From Desulfovibrio sp. (lineage in GTDB: Bacteria; Desulfobacterota; Desulfovibrionia; Desulfovibrionales; Desulfovibrionaceae): 5,370 bases of DNA. Below are positions 5,204 through 5,370 of this stretch, one piece after another (positions within the stretch are counted from its first letter, which is position 1; every line of letters starts with the position of its first letter). Both the position numbers and the translations under genes were made by a program. The stretch lies in contig JAQVZK010000174.1 in the NCBI GenBank assembly GCA_028708195.1, forward strand, positions 1-5,370, given 5' to 3'. Under the pieces are notes generated by a model that saw nothing but the letters and a program-made list of their open reading frames with translations, was not told where the DNA came from and did not search any database.

Positions 5204-5370
5204 ATGACGGAAAAAATTGAGTGGTATAAAGAAGTTCTGGAACTTGAGCCAAACTCGAAGGTTTTTTTTCCTCTGGCGCGTCTGCTCGTTGAAGAAGGCC
5301 GTACCGAGGAGGCTATCGGTGTTCTTGAGCTTGGCCTGGCACGGCATGACGAATTTCTTGAAGCGCGCCT
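5204..5370 (+). CDS. TPR-repeat protein, N-terminal part (partial)
   Basis: The first 55 residues of a protein that continues beyond the window. It starts at an ATG 3 bases after the ftsB stop, with GGGAG at 5190-5194 (9-base spacing). The sequence EWYKEVLELEPNSKVFFPLARLLVEEGRTEEAIGVLELGL (6-45) shows the TPR pattern: a helix ending in LEPNS, then small and large hydrophobics at FFPLARLLVEEGRTEEAI. A further repeat starts near 46-55. No signal peptide or membrane segment is seen. TPR proteins are scaffolds for protein contacts. Its partner and role cannot be read from the fragment. Confidence 0.8.
   Translation, partial: MTEKIEWYKEVLELEPNSKVFFPLARLLVEEGRTEEAIGVLELGLARHDEFLEAR

Overview
The window looks like chromosomal DNA from a sulfate-reducing Desulfovibrio-type bacterium. 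The grounds are the protein styles (a CoA-dehydratase-type activase, a Cys-rich Mrp/NBP35 ATPase, a CDP-alcohol phosphatidyltransferase next to an FtsB-like protein) and the moderate GC content. This assignment rests on recognition of the sequences and no database search was possible. All genes look intact apart from two cut by the window edges. No rRNA, tRNA, CRISPR array, insertion sequence or phage gene was seen.

Left part, minus strand. Positions 1-543 hold the N-terminal 181 residues of a BcrAD/BadFG-type activase, an ATP-driven electron-injecting [4Fe-4S] protein for radical dehydratases or reductases. Upstream of it, 544-770 is non-coding, with a candidate sigma-70 promoter and a striking perfect 17-bp inverted repeat. 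Positions 771-2096 encode a membrane-anchored M23 (LytM-type) peptidase with two Ig-like segments and a complete set of zinc and catalytic residues.

Middle, plus strand. Across a divergent intergenic region (2097-2276) lie pcm (protein-L-isoaspartate O-methyltransferase) and, 41 bp later, mrp, an Fe-S carrier P-loop ATPase. The mrp product has an N-terminal CX2CX5C motif like that of eukaryotic NBP35 plus the C-terminal CXXC of all Mrp/NBP35 proteins. The pair is followed by a 19-bp palindrome and a strong intrinsic terminator.

Right part, plus strand. A tightly packed, translationally coupled cluster begins with pgsA (phosphatidylglycerophosphate synthase). It continues with an 84-residue protein of unknown function, an FtsB/DivIC-type divisome protein and the start of a TPR protein that runs off the window. 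The first three genes overlap by 4 bp and 1 bp, and the TPR gene starts 3 bp after ftsB. The theme is cell envelope synthesis and division, and the M23 peptidase on the other side fits that theme.

Most of the window is ordinary housekeeping sequence. The points most worth a second look are the 84-residue unknown inside the pgsA-ftsB overlap chain, the NBP35-like cysteine arrangement of Mrp, and the two unexplained inverted repeats (706-750 and 3920-3938).
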